Assembly: GCF_009208565.1 (NCBI RefSeq)
Contig: NZ_WFLK01000003.1
Location: forward strand, 62,001 to 126,000
Length of the DNA stretch: 64,000 nt
Reading direction: 5' to 3'
DNA from: Janthinobacterium aquaticum
GTDB taxonomy: Bacteria > Pseudomonadota > Gammaproteobacteria > Burkholderiales > Burkholderiaceae_D
A model generated the notes under the pieces. It made no database searches and was not told the origin of the DNA. It was given only the letters and a program-made list of their open reading frames with translations. A program made the translations under genes and the position numbers. How positions within the stretch are numbered: the first letter of the stretch is position 1; each line of letters starts with the position of its first letter. Shown here piece by piece: positions 19,195-29,343 of the stretch.

Positions 19195-20600
19195 GGCGGC
19201 GCGCTCCGGTAGCGCGCCGCCAGCAGCACGGCCAGCGCGCACGAGGCGATACGGCTGGCGCGCGAATCGGCGCGGCTGGTCAGGATCACCGGCACTTTGG
19301 CGCCCAGCACGATGCCGGCACTGTGCGCGTCGCCCATGTATTCAAGCTGCTTGGCCAGCATATTGCCGCTTTCCAGGTCCGGCACCAGCAAAATGTCGGC
19401 GCGCCCTGCCACCTCGGACACGATGCCCTTGACGGCCACGGCCGCCATCGACACCGCATTGTCAAACGCCAGCGGACCGTCGAGGATGGCGCCGGTAATC
19501 TGGCCACGGTCGGCCATCTTGCACAGTGCCGCTGCATCCAGCGTGGCCGGCATGCTCGGGTTGACCGTTTCCACGGCCGCCAGGATGGCCACGCGCGGCT
19601 GCGCCACGCCGATCACGTGCGCCAGGTCGATCGCATTGCGCACGATATCGGCCTTGATCTCGAGGGTTGGCACGATATTGACGGCGGCATCGGTAATGAT
19701 GAAGGGACGTGGATAGGCCGGCGTCTGCATCAGAAAGCAATGGCTGATACGACGCTTGGTGCGCAGGCCAGCGCTCGACGCCAGCACCGCCGACATCAGT
19801 TCGTCCGTGTGCAGGCTGCCTTTCATCAGCGCTTCGACTTCTCCTTTGCCGGCCAGTTCGGCGCCGCGCGCCGCCGCCGCATGGCTGTGCTCCACATCAT
19901 CGATTTCAATGCCGTCGAGGGACAGGCCAGCCGCTTCGGCCACCGCTTCGAGGCGCGCGCGCGGCGCCACCAGCAGCGGGGTGATCAGGCCGGCCCGGTA
20001 CGCATCGAGTGCACCGGACAGGCTCAGTTCATCGCATGGGTGTACGACTGCCACCCTGATCGGCCCCTTGCTGCGCGCCTGGTCCAGCAATTGCCACTGG
20101 CCTTCGCCCGTATGCAGCCGCACTTCGGGCAGCGTGGCGCGCACACGCTCTATGGACTGCTTGGGCGCAGTCACCTGCGCCTCGCCTTCGAGCACCACCG
20201 CGCCGTGCTGGTTGATGCAGCGGCAGGCCAGCGTCACCACGCCGCTGGCCGCATCGCGTTCGGTCACCGTCACGCTGATATCGAGCGTGTCGCCGACGCG
20301 AACCGGCTGCAAAAAGCGCAGCGTCTGGGCCTGGTAGACGGTACCGGCGCCAGGCAGGCGCGTGCCCAGCACGGCCGAAATCAGGGCAGCGCCCCACATG
20401 CCGTGCGCGATCACGCCCTGGTACTGGCTGGCCGCGCCGAATTCGGCGTCCAGGTGCTGCGGATTGTCGTCGCCGGACATCACGGCAAACAACGCGATAT
20501 CGTCCATGGTCAGGGTGCGTACGATGCTGGCCGTGTCGCCGATGGCGATTTCATCGAAGATACGGTTACGCACCAGATTGATCTGTTCAGGTTTGTTCAT
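19191..20600 (-). CDS. MaoC-like hydratase fused to phosphate acetyl/butyryltransferase
   Basis: 469 residues in two parts. Residues ~10-150 form a MaoC/hot-dog (R)-enoyl-CoA hydratase-like domain, with MSGDDNPQHLDAEFGA and GVIAHGMWGAALISAVLGT as its motif region. Residues ~160-469 form a phosphotransacetylase domain (GSLHTDELMSAVLASSAGLR, ITDAAVNIVPTLEIK, LVPDLESGNMLAKQLEY). Such fusions are annotated as bifunctional enoyl-CoA hydratase/phosphate acetyltransferase. It is coupled to ackA downstream. Together with FabI it suggests that an acyl-CoA intermediate is reduced or hydrated and then converted to an acyl-phosphate. Confidence 0.9.
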   Translation of the reverse strand: MNKPEQINLVRNRIFDEIAIGDTASIVRTLTMDDIALFAVMSGDDNPQHLDAEFGAASQYQGVIAHGMWGAALISAVLGTRLPGAGTVYQAQTLRFLQPVRVGDTLDISVTVTERDAASGVVTLACRCINQHGAVVLEGEAQVTAPKQSIERVRATLPEVRLHTGEGQWQLLDQARSKGPIRVAVVHPCDELSLSGALDAYRAGLITPLLVAPRARLEAVAEAAGLSLDGIEIDDVEHSHAAAARGAELAGKGEVEALMKGSLHTDELMSAVLASSAGLRTKRRISHCFLMQTPAYPRPFIITDAAVNIVPTLEIKADIVRNAIDLAHVIGVAQPRVAILAAVETVNPSMPATLDAAALCKMADRGQITGAILDGPLAFDNAVSMAAVAVKGIVSEVAGRADILLVPDLESGNMLAKQLEYMGDAHSAGIVLGAKVPVILTSRADSRASRIASCALAVLLAARYRSAPP

Positions 20601-20606
20601 GTGAGC

Positions 20607-22859
20607 TTATGCTTTGCTGGTGTTTTTCTTCGGTTTGGCCGCCTCGGCCGCCGGTGTGCCGGCCACCGGAACGCCGGCTGCCGGGATGCCGGCCGCCTTG
20701 TCGAACACGGCCAGCATTTGCTGCAGGCTGGCTTCTTCATCCGGGGTCGGTGCATCGGATGCATGCAGCAGCTGCTTGAGCGCTGCGCCCAGGGCGCGGA
20801 TCTCGTCCGGCTTTGCGCGCGACAGCAGCTGCGGCATGGCGGCCATGGCAGCGTCGAAGTCATGCTGCAGCAGGCGCGACTGCTGGCGCACGATGGCGCG
20901 GAACTGCTCCATGTGCAGATCCTGGTCGAACAGCGGCTGCAGCAGTTTCAGGGTCAGGTTAACGCGGCGCTCGTCGGCCACCATGCGGAAGCGATGGATA
21001 TAACACTGCGCGCGCACGCCCGCTTCAACCAGGCCGCCCTGATAAACGTCATCGTCCAGGCTGACTGATTCACGGCGCGCATCATCGCTGTGCCCGGGCG
21101 CCACGCCCGGATGGGGCCGCGGCGCCGTGCCTGTGCCCTGCCCCGTCAGCGCCTGCACCAGCGGCGAGCCGTAGATCAGGTCGAACATCTGCTCATCGGC
21201 GCGATCACGCCAGTCGCGCCAGCTATCCAGTCCTGCCGTCACCGCGCTTGAAAATGCCTGCTGCATGGCCAGGAAAGGATTGTCGGGCGCCACCGGCGCG
21301 CGCGCCGCGCGCACCTTGTCGGCCTCTTTCGCCACCAGCCGGGCCAGCGGATTATGATCGGTCCAGCGCTCGTACGACACGCGCAGCGGATGCATCAGCT
21401 GCAGCATGCGCGCCGACTGCGGCGTGACGACAGCGCGCACCCATGGCTGCATGAAGTTGCGGTACAGCGCCAGATTGGTTTCCGATACGCGCCGGGCGGC
21501 GGCAAACTTGCGGTCGTTTTCCTCGCTCGGCTGCACGATGGCGCGCACGTCGTCGAGCGTGCGGTGCTCGACCGACAGCACATAGTCGCCGCTGGCCAGG
21601 TCGGCATTGGGCGTCTCAAGCGTCTTGTCGACGATCAGCGCCTCGTACAGGCCAGCCGGCAGCAGGTTGATCAGGTCGATATTGCTGGCAAACTTCTGAT
21701 GCTCCTTGTGGCCCACCTTGCCCGAGACGAAAATGCCCAGGTGGCCGATGCTGGCATGCACCGCATAGATGATGGTCTGGTCGTGCAGCAGCAGTTCGCT
21801 GTCGTCGCGGTACAGGTCGGTGATCCAGCCCAGCGCCTGCGGCGGCGGCGTGATATTGTCGCCGTTCGAGCAGAACACCACGATGGGCGAGCGGATATTG
21901 CGCAGGTCCAGCCGCACGCCGGTCGAGGTAATCAATTCGGCCGTGGCCAGGCGGTTGCCGATAAACAGATTGTCGACGATGTACTGCATTTCTACCGCGT
22001 TCAAAAATACATGGCCGCCCCAGTATTTTTCAAACTCCAGGTAGCGCGGCGCTTCCGTATCGATATTGGCGTACAGGTTGTACTGCTTGCTCCACAGCGT
22101 ATTGGCCGGGTTGAGCTTTTCAAAGTTCTGCACCAGATTGGCGCCGTCGAAGCGGCCGTTGCCCAGGTCGCCGGCCAGCGCCGTGGCCCAGCTGCCGCCC
22201 ATCAGGCCGCCGCCATAGCGCATCGGATTGCGGCCATGCCAGCCGGCCCAGTACGACACGGGCGCGCCAGCCACGATAATCGGGCCGAACAGGTCGGGGC
22301 GCATGGCGGCCGTCATCAAAATCTGCCAGCCCGCCTGGCAGTTGCCGATCACGGTCGGCTTGCCTTCGCTGTCGGGATGCAGCGCGATGACTTTTTCCAG
22401 GAACGCCACTTCGGCATGCATTACGTCTTCCACCGTCTGGCCTTCCACCGGATCGGGCAGGAAGCCGACGAAATAGCAGGGGTGGCCGGCGCGCAGCGCC
22501 ACGCCGATTTCACTTTCGGCCTTGAAGCCGCCGATGCCCGGACCGTGGCCGGCGCGCGGATCGACCACCACGAACGGACGCTTCGACGCATCGGGCTCGG
22601 GCAGGTTGGGCGCCAGGATGCGCACCAGGCCGTAGTTGACGGGGCGCGGCAGGTCACGCCCGCTCATCACCAGTTCGGCCGGAAAATCAAGCACATTGGG
22701 CACTTCTTCGTGCAGATGCTGCTGGTACTGGTTGCCGCGGCGGCGCATCACGTCGGCGTACAGCACGATGCGCTGCCACGAGTCGCGCGCATAGTCGCCG
22801 AATGCACCGAGCGAAGGCACGCCACCAGTAGAGAAAAATGGTGCAGATTCTATTTTCAT
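20607..22859 (-). CDS. DUF3141 family alpha/beta-hydrolase, PHA-synthase-like
   Basis: 750 residues from the ATG at 22859 (AAAGGAG four bases upstream). It begins MKIESAPFFSTGGVPSLGAF. An alpha/beta-hydrolase core resembling class III PHA synthase has VVDPRAGHGPGIGGFKAESE, the nucleophile-elbow-like IGNCQAGWQILM (Cys in place of Ser), DNITPPPQALGWI and a late HASIGHLGIF segment. A long helical C-terminal part ends in an Ala/Pro/Lys-rich tail. The family is uncharacterised but is regularly found between fabI and the MaoC-PTA fusion. The cysteine in the elbow, as in PhaC, fits acyl transfer rather than simple hydrolysis. This is inference. Confidence 0.85.
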   Translation of the reverse strand: MKIESAPFFSTGGVPSLGAFGDYARDSWQRIVLYADVMRRRGNQYQQHLHEEVPNVLDFPAELVMSGRDLPRPVNYGLVRILAPNLPEPDASKRPFVVVDPRAGHGPGIGGFKAESEIGVALRAGHPCYFVGFLPDPVEGQTVEDVMHAEVAFLEKVIALHPDSEGKPTVIGNCQAGWQILMTAAMRPDLFGPIIVAGAPVSYWAGWHGRNPMRYGGGLMGGSWATALAGDLGNGRFDGANLVQNFEKLNPANTLWSKQYNLYANIDTEAPRYLEFEKYWGGHVFLNAVEMQYIVDNLFIGNRLATAELITSTGVRLDLRNIRSPIVVFCSNGDNITPPPQALGWITDLYRDDSELLLHDQTIIYAVHASIGHLGIFVSGKVGHKEHQKFASNIDLINLLPAGLYEALIVDKTLETPNADLASGDYVLSVEHRTLDDVRAIVQPSEENDRKFAAARRVSETNLALYRNFMQPWVRAVVTPQSARMLQLMHPLRVSYERWTDHNPLARLVAKEADKVRAARAPVAPDNPFLAMQQAFSSAVTAGLDSWRDWRDRADEQMFDLIYGSPLVQALTGQGTGTAPRPHPGVAPGHSDDARRESVSLDDDVYQGGLVEAGVRAQCYIHRFRMVADERRVNLTLKLLQPLFDQDLHMEQFRAIVRQQSRLLQHDFDAAMAAMPQLLSRAKPDEIRALGAALKQLLHASDAPTPDEEASLQQMLAVFDKAAGIPAAGVPVAGTPAAEAAKPKKNTSKA

Positions 22860-22905
22860 GACACTCCTTTGTTTCCGGGGAGGCGCGCGCATGGCGCGCC
22901 GGTGA

Positions 22906-23688
22906 TCAGTTGAGGATGTTGTAGCCGCCGTCGACATACAGCGTGCCGCCGGTAATGGCGCGCGCGCCGTCGCCGGCGAGAAAAGCGCACAGGGCACCCA
23001 CGTCGTCGATGCTGGCCAGGCGGCGCAGCGGCGAGCGTGTCTCGGCGTCGGCCAGCAGCCGGTCAAAATGGGCGATGCCGGAAGCGGCGCGGGTAGCCAG
23101 CGGCCCTGGCGAAATGGCATTGACGCGGATGCCGGCCGGTCCCAGCTCGGCGGCCAGGTAGCGCACCGACGCCTCCAGCGCCGCCTTCACAGGCCCCATC
23201 AGGCCATAGTCCGCGATTACCTCTTCGGCGCCCAGATAGGTCATGGCCATCAGGCTGCCGCCCTGCTTCATCAGCGGCTCGGCCAGCTTGGCCATGCGCA
23301 TGAAAGAGTGACAGGAGATATCCATGGCCTGCGCGAAGCCGGCGGCCGAACTGTCCGTCACGCGCCCGTGCAGGTCCTGCTGCGGCGCATAGGCGATCGA
23401 ATGCACCAGGAAGTCCAGACCGCCCCATTCTCGCTCGATGCGTGCAAACAGCGATTCGAGCTGGCCCGGCACCGATACGTCGAGCGGCGCCGTGATGGCA
23501 GCCTGCAGTTGCTGCGCCAGCGGCTCGACATGCGGGCGCGCCTTGTCGTTCAGCCAGGTCAGCGCCAGTTCGGCGCCAGCCGCGCTCAGGGCGCGCGCGC
23601 AGCCCCAGGCGATGCTCTGGTCATTGGCCACGCCAACCACCAGGCCGCGCTTGCCCTGCAGGCCGAACAAGGGCCGCGTCATGGGCAC
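22906..23688 (-). CDS. fabI: enoyl-ACP reductase FabI (operon paralogue)
   Basis: 260-residue short-chain reductase of the FabI type. The nucleotide-binding start is GLVVGVANDQSIAWGCARAL. The catalytic residues are Y151, Y161 and K168 (TYLGAEEVIADYGLMGPVKA), which is the Y-x6-K arrangement of FabI. It ends GGTLYVDGGYNILN. It heads an operon with DUF3141, MaoC-PTA and ackA rather than sitting with fatty-acid genes, so it is probably a specialised second FabI, perhaps acting on enoyl-CoA/ACP in a fermentative or storage-lipid route. The start lies about 183 bases downstream of the predicted FNR-type transcription start. Confidence 0.9.
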   Translation of the reverse strand: MPMTRPLFGLQGKRGLVVGVANDQSIAWGCARALSAAGAELALTWLNDKARPHVEPLAQQLQAAITAPLDVSVPGQLESLFARIEREWGGLDFLVHSIAYAPQQDLHGRVTDSSAAGFAQAMDISCHSFMRMAKLAEPLMKQGGSLMAMTYLGAEEVIADYGLMGPVKAALEASVRYLAAELGPAGIRVNAISPGPLATRAASGIAHFDRLLADAETRSPLRRLASIDDVGALCAFLAGDGARAITGGTLYVDGGYNILN

Positions 23689-23870
23689 GCTCGCGGCAAG
23701 AGCGGTGTCAGAACGGGAATAGTGGGAAAAAAGCGGCCGGGTAAATCTGCTGCGCTGTCATGCATTGTCATGTCGGTGGTTCCGTCTGAATTCCAGGCCG
23801 GCGGCACAGCAGAGGGCCGCGCGGGCGATGACTCAGGCAACCAATAACACACGGTCAGGCTGCCTTGAAA

Positions 23871-23920
23871 CGGGGCAACTATAAGGTGATTTGCGGCAAT
23901 GCAACATTGATATGGATCAA
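23871..23920 (-). promoter_or_regulatory. class II FNR/ANR-type promoter for the fabI operon
   Basis: TTGAT-ATGG-ATCAA at 23907-23920 matches the FNR/ANR consensus TTGAT-N4-ATCAA perfectly. On the minus strand TATAGT (23883-23878) is a good -10. It puts the start near 23871-23872 and the FNR site centre at about -41.5 to -42.5, the classical class II activating position. Transcription would run into fabI with a leader of ~183 bases. The rest of the 23689-23997 gap shows no other recognisable feature. Confidence 0.82.
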
Positions 23921-23997
23921 ATTCTACCGTAATCCTTCTGGATGCATGCCACTTCCTCTATCGTGTGCGCGGATCGGGAGATGAACATGAAACTAAT

Positions 23998-25047
23998 GGC
24001 TCTGTCAGCGATAAATAGGGGAACGTGCCTGAACCGGGCAGGTCTAACGGTCTGAACCCACCGTCAGGAGCACATCATGTCCCCCTCGCAATGGCAGTCT
24101 TTTATCAGCCAGTTCGCCCAGCTGTCGCAACACCAGCGCAGTACCACCATGGAACTGCTCGGTGCAGCGGCGGGGACGGATGCCACCCTGGCCTTGATCG
24201 AGCAGGCGGCGCAGGCGCATCTGGCCTGTCCGACCTGCCGTTCGACGCATTTTCACCGGCATGGCCATGCACAGGGCCTGCAGCGTTATCGCTGCGTGGA
24301 CTGTGGCAGAACCTTTAATGCTCTGTCCGGCACACCACTGGCGCATTTGCATTACAAGGCCCGATGGCTGACCTATGCCGGCTGCATGCTTGAATCATTT
24401 TCGGTGCGCAAGGCGGCACGGCAGCTCGCTATCCATCGCAATACCAGCTTTCGCTGGCGCCACCGCTTCCTCGAGCTCGCCAGAACTGATCGGCCACTGT
24501 GCCTGCACGGCATTGCCGAGGCCGACGAGATGTATCTGCTGGAGTCAGAAAAAGGTTCGCGTCACCTGACCCGGCCAGCGCGCCGACGTGGCGGACACGC
24601 GCACCAGCGCGGCATTTCCAGCGAGCAGGTCTGTATCCTGGTGGCGCGCGACCGTACCGGCCAGACGCGCGATTTTGTCACCGGCAAGGGGCAACTGACT
24701 GCTGCCAGACTACATACCTGGCTTGAACCGGTGATCGACCGCGATGTGCTGCTCGTTACCGATGGCCACCCGGCCTACCGTGCCTTCGCACGCGAAGCCG
24801 GCATCAGCCATCAGGCGGTCAACCTGCGTGCTGGCATCCGCGTCAGGGGCGCGATGCATGTGCAGAACGTCAATGCCTACCACAGCCGATTGCGGCAATG
24901 GCTGGCGCCGTTTCATGGCGTGGCCACGCGCTATCTGCCCAACTATCTGGGCTGGCGCTGGATACTCGATGCCAGGCGCATCCGTTCAGCGACCAGTCTG
25001 CTTAACGCTGCACTGGGGCAATTCCCACATTTGGCGGTGACATAGCC
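23998..25047 (+). mobile_element. IS1595-family insertion sequence, intact, 1050 bp
   Basis: The left end GGCTCTGTCAGCG (23998) and the reverse complement of the right end GGCTATGTCACCG (ending 25047) form imperfect inverted repeats of ~26 bp. Both sides are flanked by AAACTAAT (23990-23997 and 25048-25055), a perfect 8-bp target-site duplication typical of IS1595. One intact transposase gene fills the element. The perfect ends and duplication imply recent insertion. It landed at the stop codon of the gene at 25051-25692 without changing it, and 77 bp upstream of the FNR box. Confidence 0.93.
24077..25045 (+). CDS. IS1595-family (ISXO2-like) transposase
   Basis: 322 residues. An N-terminal zinc ribbon is visible (CPTCRSTHFHRHG ... 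RYRCVDCGRTF), followed by a helix-turn-helix-like segment (SVRKAARQLAIHRNTSFRWR). The DDE-type ISXO2 domain starts at GIAEADEMYLLES, continues with LLVTDGHPAYRAFA, and ends in the HVQNVNAYHSRLRQWLAPFH(G)VATRYLPNYLGWR block. The stop codon TAG is formed by the right inverted repeat. Full length with no frameshift, so probably active. Confidence 0.93.
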   Translation: MSPSQWQSFISQFAQLSQHQRSTTMELLGAAAGTDATLALIEQAAQAHLACPTCRSTHFHRHGHAQGLQRYRCVDCGRTFNALSGTPLAHLHYKARWLTYAGCMLESFSVRKAARQLAIHRNTSFRWRHRFLELARTDRPLCLHGIAEADEMYLLESEKGSRHLTRPARRRGGHAHQRGISSEQVCILVARDRTGQTRDFVTGKGQLTAARLHTWLEPVIDRDVLLVTDGHPAYRAFAREAGISHQAVNLRAGIRVRGAMHVQNVNAYHSRLRQWLAPFHGVATRYLPNYLGWRWILDARRIRSATSLLNAALGQFPHLAVT

Positions 25048-25050
25048 AAA

Positions 25051-25692
25051 CTAATTAATAATGACATCAATATCTTCCGCCATGCGATGAAATATCTCGG
25101 GCTCGGGACCATTGCTGATGACCCACGGCGCCAACCGGCCATGTTCGATGATTTCCTTTTTTGAATACAGCAGGCTGAAATACTCGCTACGCTGGAACTG
25201 CTCATTTGGCACCGGCTGGTTTTTGTGCGCGGCAGGAAGCTCTTCAAAATAATAGCGCGATGTATTCAGGGCAGGATATTTCGCCTTCAGATAATCATTG
25301 AGCACATACGGTTCACTGTCCTTGCGATACAGGTCTTCACGCAGAATACCCGTCACGGCCAGGCTATTGATGGTTTTTTTCAGGGCCTGGTAGTCGTGTT
25401 CGGTGGTGGAAAAATCGGACTGCAATGGTTTTCCCGCCTCGCTCAATTGGCGCACCACCGATAAACGTACATGGTCGCCATTAATTTCGGTAACCTTGAA
25501 GATAAAGTATTTCCTGACCGTCGACTGGCTGCCATTGCTCGCCCGGTAATTGGCAAAGATCGTGCTGCCCGGTTTCAAGGCATGCTCAGGGCTCTTCATC
25601 GCCTTTTTCCACATGAACGGATCATAGGCCCAGATTTTAAACGCATATAAAGCCATCGCGGCCAGCACCACGATTAACAGCATCTTTTTCAT
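25051..25692 (-). CDS. membrane-anchored hypothetical protein
   Basis: 213 residues from the ATG at 25692, which has GGAG about six bases upstream; an ATG 17 codons earlier lacks a site. One N-terminal hydrophobic segment (MKKMLLIVVLAAMALYAFKI) suggests a membrane anchor or uncleaved signal, with the rest outside. The soluble part is rich in charged and aromatic residues (IFANYRASNGSQSTVRKYFI, SRYYFEELPAAHKN). No known domain is recognised. Its stop codon TAG is made of bases inside the IS target duplication, so the IS insertion left the protein unchanged. It ends at the IS and follows the M64 peptidase gene in the same direction, 67 bases apart. Confidence 0.65.
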   Translation of the reverse strand: MKKMLLIVVLAAMALYAFKIWAYDPFMWKKAMKSPEHALKPGSTIFANYRASNGSQSTVRKYFIFKVTEINGDHVRLSVVRQLSEAGKPLQSDFSTTEHDYQALKKTINSLAVTGILREDLYRKDSEPYVLNDYLKAKYPALNTSRYYFEELPAAHKNQPVPNEQFQRSEYFSLLYSKKEIIEHGRLAPWVISNGPEPEIFHRMAEDIDVIIN

Positions 25693-25759
25693 TGAGGCTC
25701 CAGAAAAATGGCCGCGCAAGCGCAGCCATAGTTGATGCATCACGCAAGCTACGCGCTAT

Positions 25760-27190
25760 TTAACGTTTTGCCGGCCCGGCATACAGGTCAATAATCGTGC
25801 TGATACCGTCCTGGCAGACCGAGCAGAAGGTATCGCTGCGGTCAAACATGATGCACTGCATCTCGGGACGATAATAGCCTTGCGATTCGTAGTTGGCGCC
25901 TTCAAAGGCGCCCACCGCGTGGCGCTGCGGCGCCTTGGAAAACAGCTGGGCATTGTAGGCCAGGTCGGACTCGAACAGCGCACTCATCTCGCTTTCCGGG
26001 CGATTGGCCGTGCGCAGGGCAGCGCGCTGCTGCTGGTACTCGCGCGCATGTGCGTCATACGCTTCCTTGGGCCAGGGCGTGGGCAGCGGTGTGCCGGGTT
26101 TCACGTGGTTCTTCCATTTCAGTTTGGCCGGGTCGCGCAGCGCCGTGGCGTTCGGCTCCCACGGCTCCTGGCGCTCGCCATTGGACTGGTAGGCTACGGG
26201 CGAAGTGTAGTATTCATCGGCCAGGCCGGCAAAATGGTGGCCGAATTCATGCACGAACAGGTAGTTGGCCCAGTCGTTATTGGCCGCCGCCGTGCTGAAC
26301 TGGCCAAAGATGCCGCCACCGCCATAGGTGTCGTTATTGACCAGGATTTCGATGAATTCGTAAGGCGCGTACTGGGCCAGGTCGCGCAGTGCGCGGTTGT
26401 CGGTGGTCAGCACATAGCGTTCGCTGCCGAAGATATCGTAGCGCGTGCCCAGCGGCGAGGCATGGTGCACGCCGGTCGATGGGCGCGAGACGCCCGACTC
26501 CTGGGTCGGCGCGGCCATCGCCCAGACATTGAAATCGCTGGCGCGCTCGCGGAACGGCGAGACCGTAAACAAATGATCGGCCAGCTTGCGCGCAGTAGCC
26601 TCGAATTTACCCATTTCAGCAGCCGTGTAGCCGTCGCCGAGGATCAGCAGATCGACCTTGTCAGGCGACGGGCCGCTGACGCGAATCGGAATCGGCTTGA
26701 CCGCGCCTGGTGGCTGCTTGCGGATCACATCCTGCGCATTGGGGTCGACGTCATGGCTCCAGACCACCGAAAACAGCCCCCGCTCATCACGCTTGAGGAT
26801 GCGCACGCGTACCGGCTGCTCGGGCTGCGGGAAGCGCACCGACTCCTGGAAGGCACGCGAGCTGGTCCTGGCCTCGTCGGTACTGCTCCACTCGCCGAAG
26901 ATGGTGGAAAAGCCGCGCGAATAGAGCACCTTGCCGGTCTTGATATCGACCACTTCCACCATATTGACGCCCCGGTTGCTGTCGTCGATGGTGCGCGCCA
27001 TATTGCCCGGCCACGGCAAGGGCTCGACCAGCACGCGCTCGGCCGCGTAATGTTCGCCCAGCGCATTGCCGCTGTGCTGGTAGTCGAGGCGCATAGTGGC
27101 CGGCTGCGCGGCTGCAGCCTGCACAGCGGGAAAAAGGCAGGCGGCCAGCGCCAGCATACGAAAGAAAGAAGGAATGGCAGTAGACCGCAT
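25760..27190 (-). CDS. secreted M64-family (IgA peptidase-like) metallopeptidase
   Basis: 476 residues from the ATG at 27190 (AGGA five bases before). Signal peptide: MRSTAIPSFFRMLALAACLF through VQAAAA. A beta-sandwich-like N-terminal domain precedes the M64 catalytic domain. The family's LLILGDGYTAAEMGKF signature and the zinc site HEFGHHFAGLADEYY (H314, E315, H318) are both present. The C-terminal part has paired cysteines (CIMFDRSDTFCSVC). M64 is named for a Clostridium IgA peptidase, but environmental members cleave unknown substrates. It is divergent from the kinase gene to its right. Expected location: periplasm or outside. Confidence 0.87.
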   Translation of the reverse strand: MRSTAIPSFFRMLALAACLFPAVQAAAAQPATMRLDYQHSGNALGEHYAAERVLVEPLPWPGNMARTIDDSNRGVNMVEVVDIKTGKVLYSRGFSTIFGEWSSTDEARTSSRAFQESVRFPQPEQPVRVRILKRDERGLFSVVWSHDVDPNAQDVIRKQPPGAVKPIPIRVSGPSPDKVDLLILGDGYTAAEMGKFEATARKLADHLFTVSPFRERASDFNVWAMAAPTQESGVSRPSTGVHHASPLGTRYDIFGSERYVLTTDNRALRDLAQYAPYEFIEILVNNDTYGGGGIFGQFSTAAANNDWANYLFVHEFGHHFAGLADEYYTSPVAYQSNGERQEPWEPNATALRDPAKLKWKNHVKPGTPLPTPWPKEAYDAHAREYQQQRAALRTANRPESEMSALFESDLAYNAQLFSKAPQRHAVGAFEGANYESQGYYRPEMQCIMFDRSDTFCSVCQDGISTIIDLYAGPAKR

Positions 27191-27342
27191 GGTAGTCCTG
27201 GAAACGGGGTTGGGCAAAAGCGAACAGACAGCGTTCGCTACGGTACATTGTAGCGACAAAGGCAGGTGTTTTGAGTGAAGAGCTTGCTACAATCGCATGG
27301 CACTGGCCGGTTGCAGGCCGTTTGAAACTGAAAGGTAATCAC

Positions 27343-29337
<1,995 letters not shown>

Positions 29338-29343
29338 CGGCGC

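Noticed and set aside
23970-23997. Possible gene start (GGGAG then ATGAACATG) cut by the IS
   Set aside because: The frame rejoined across the IS ends soon in a stop and is antisense to the hypothetical gene at 25051, so it is not a disrupted gene.
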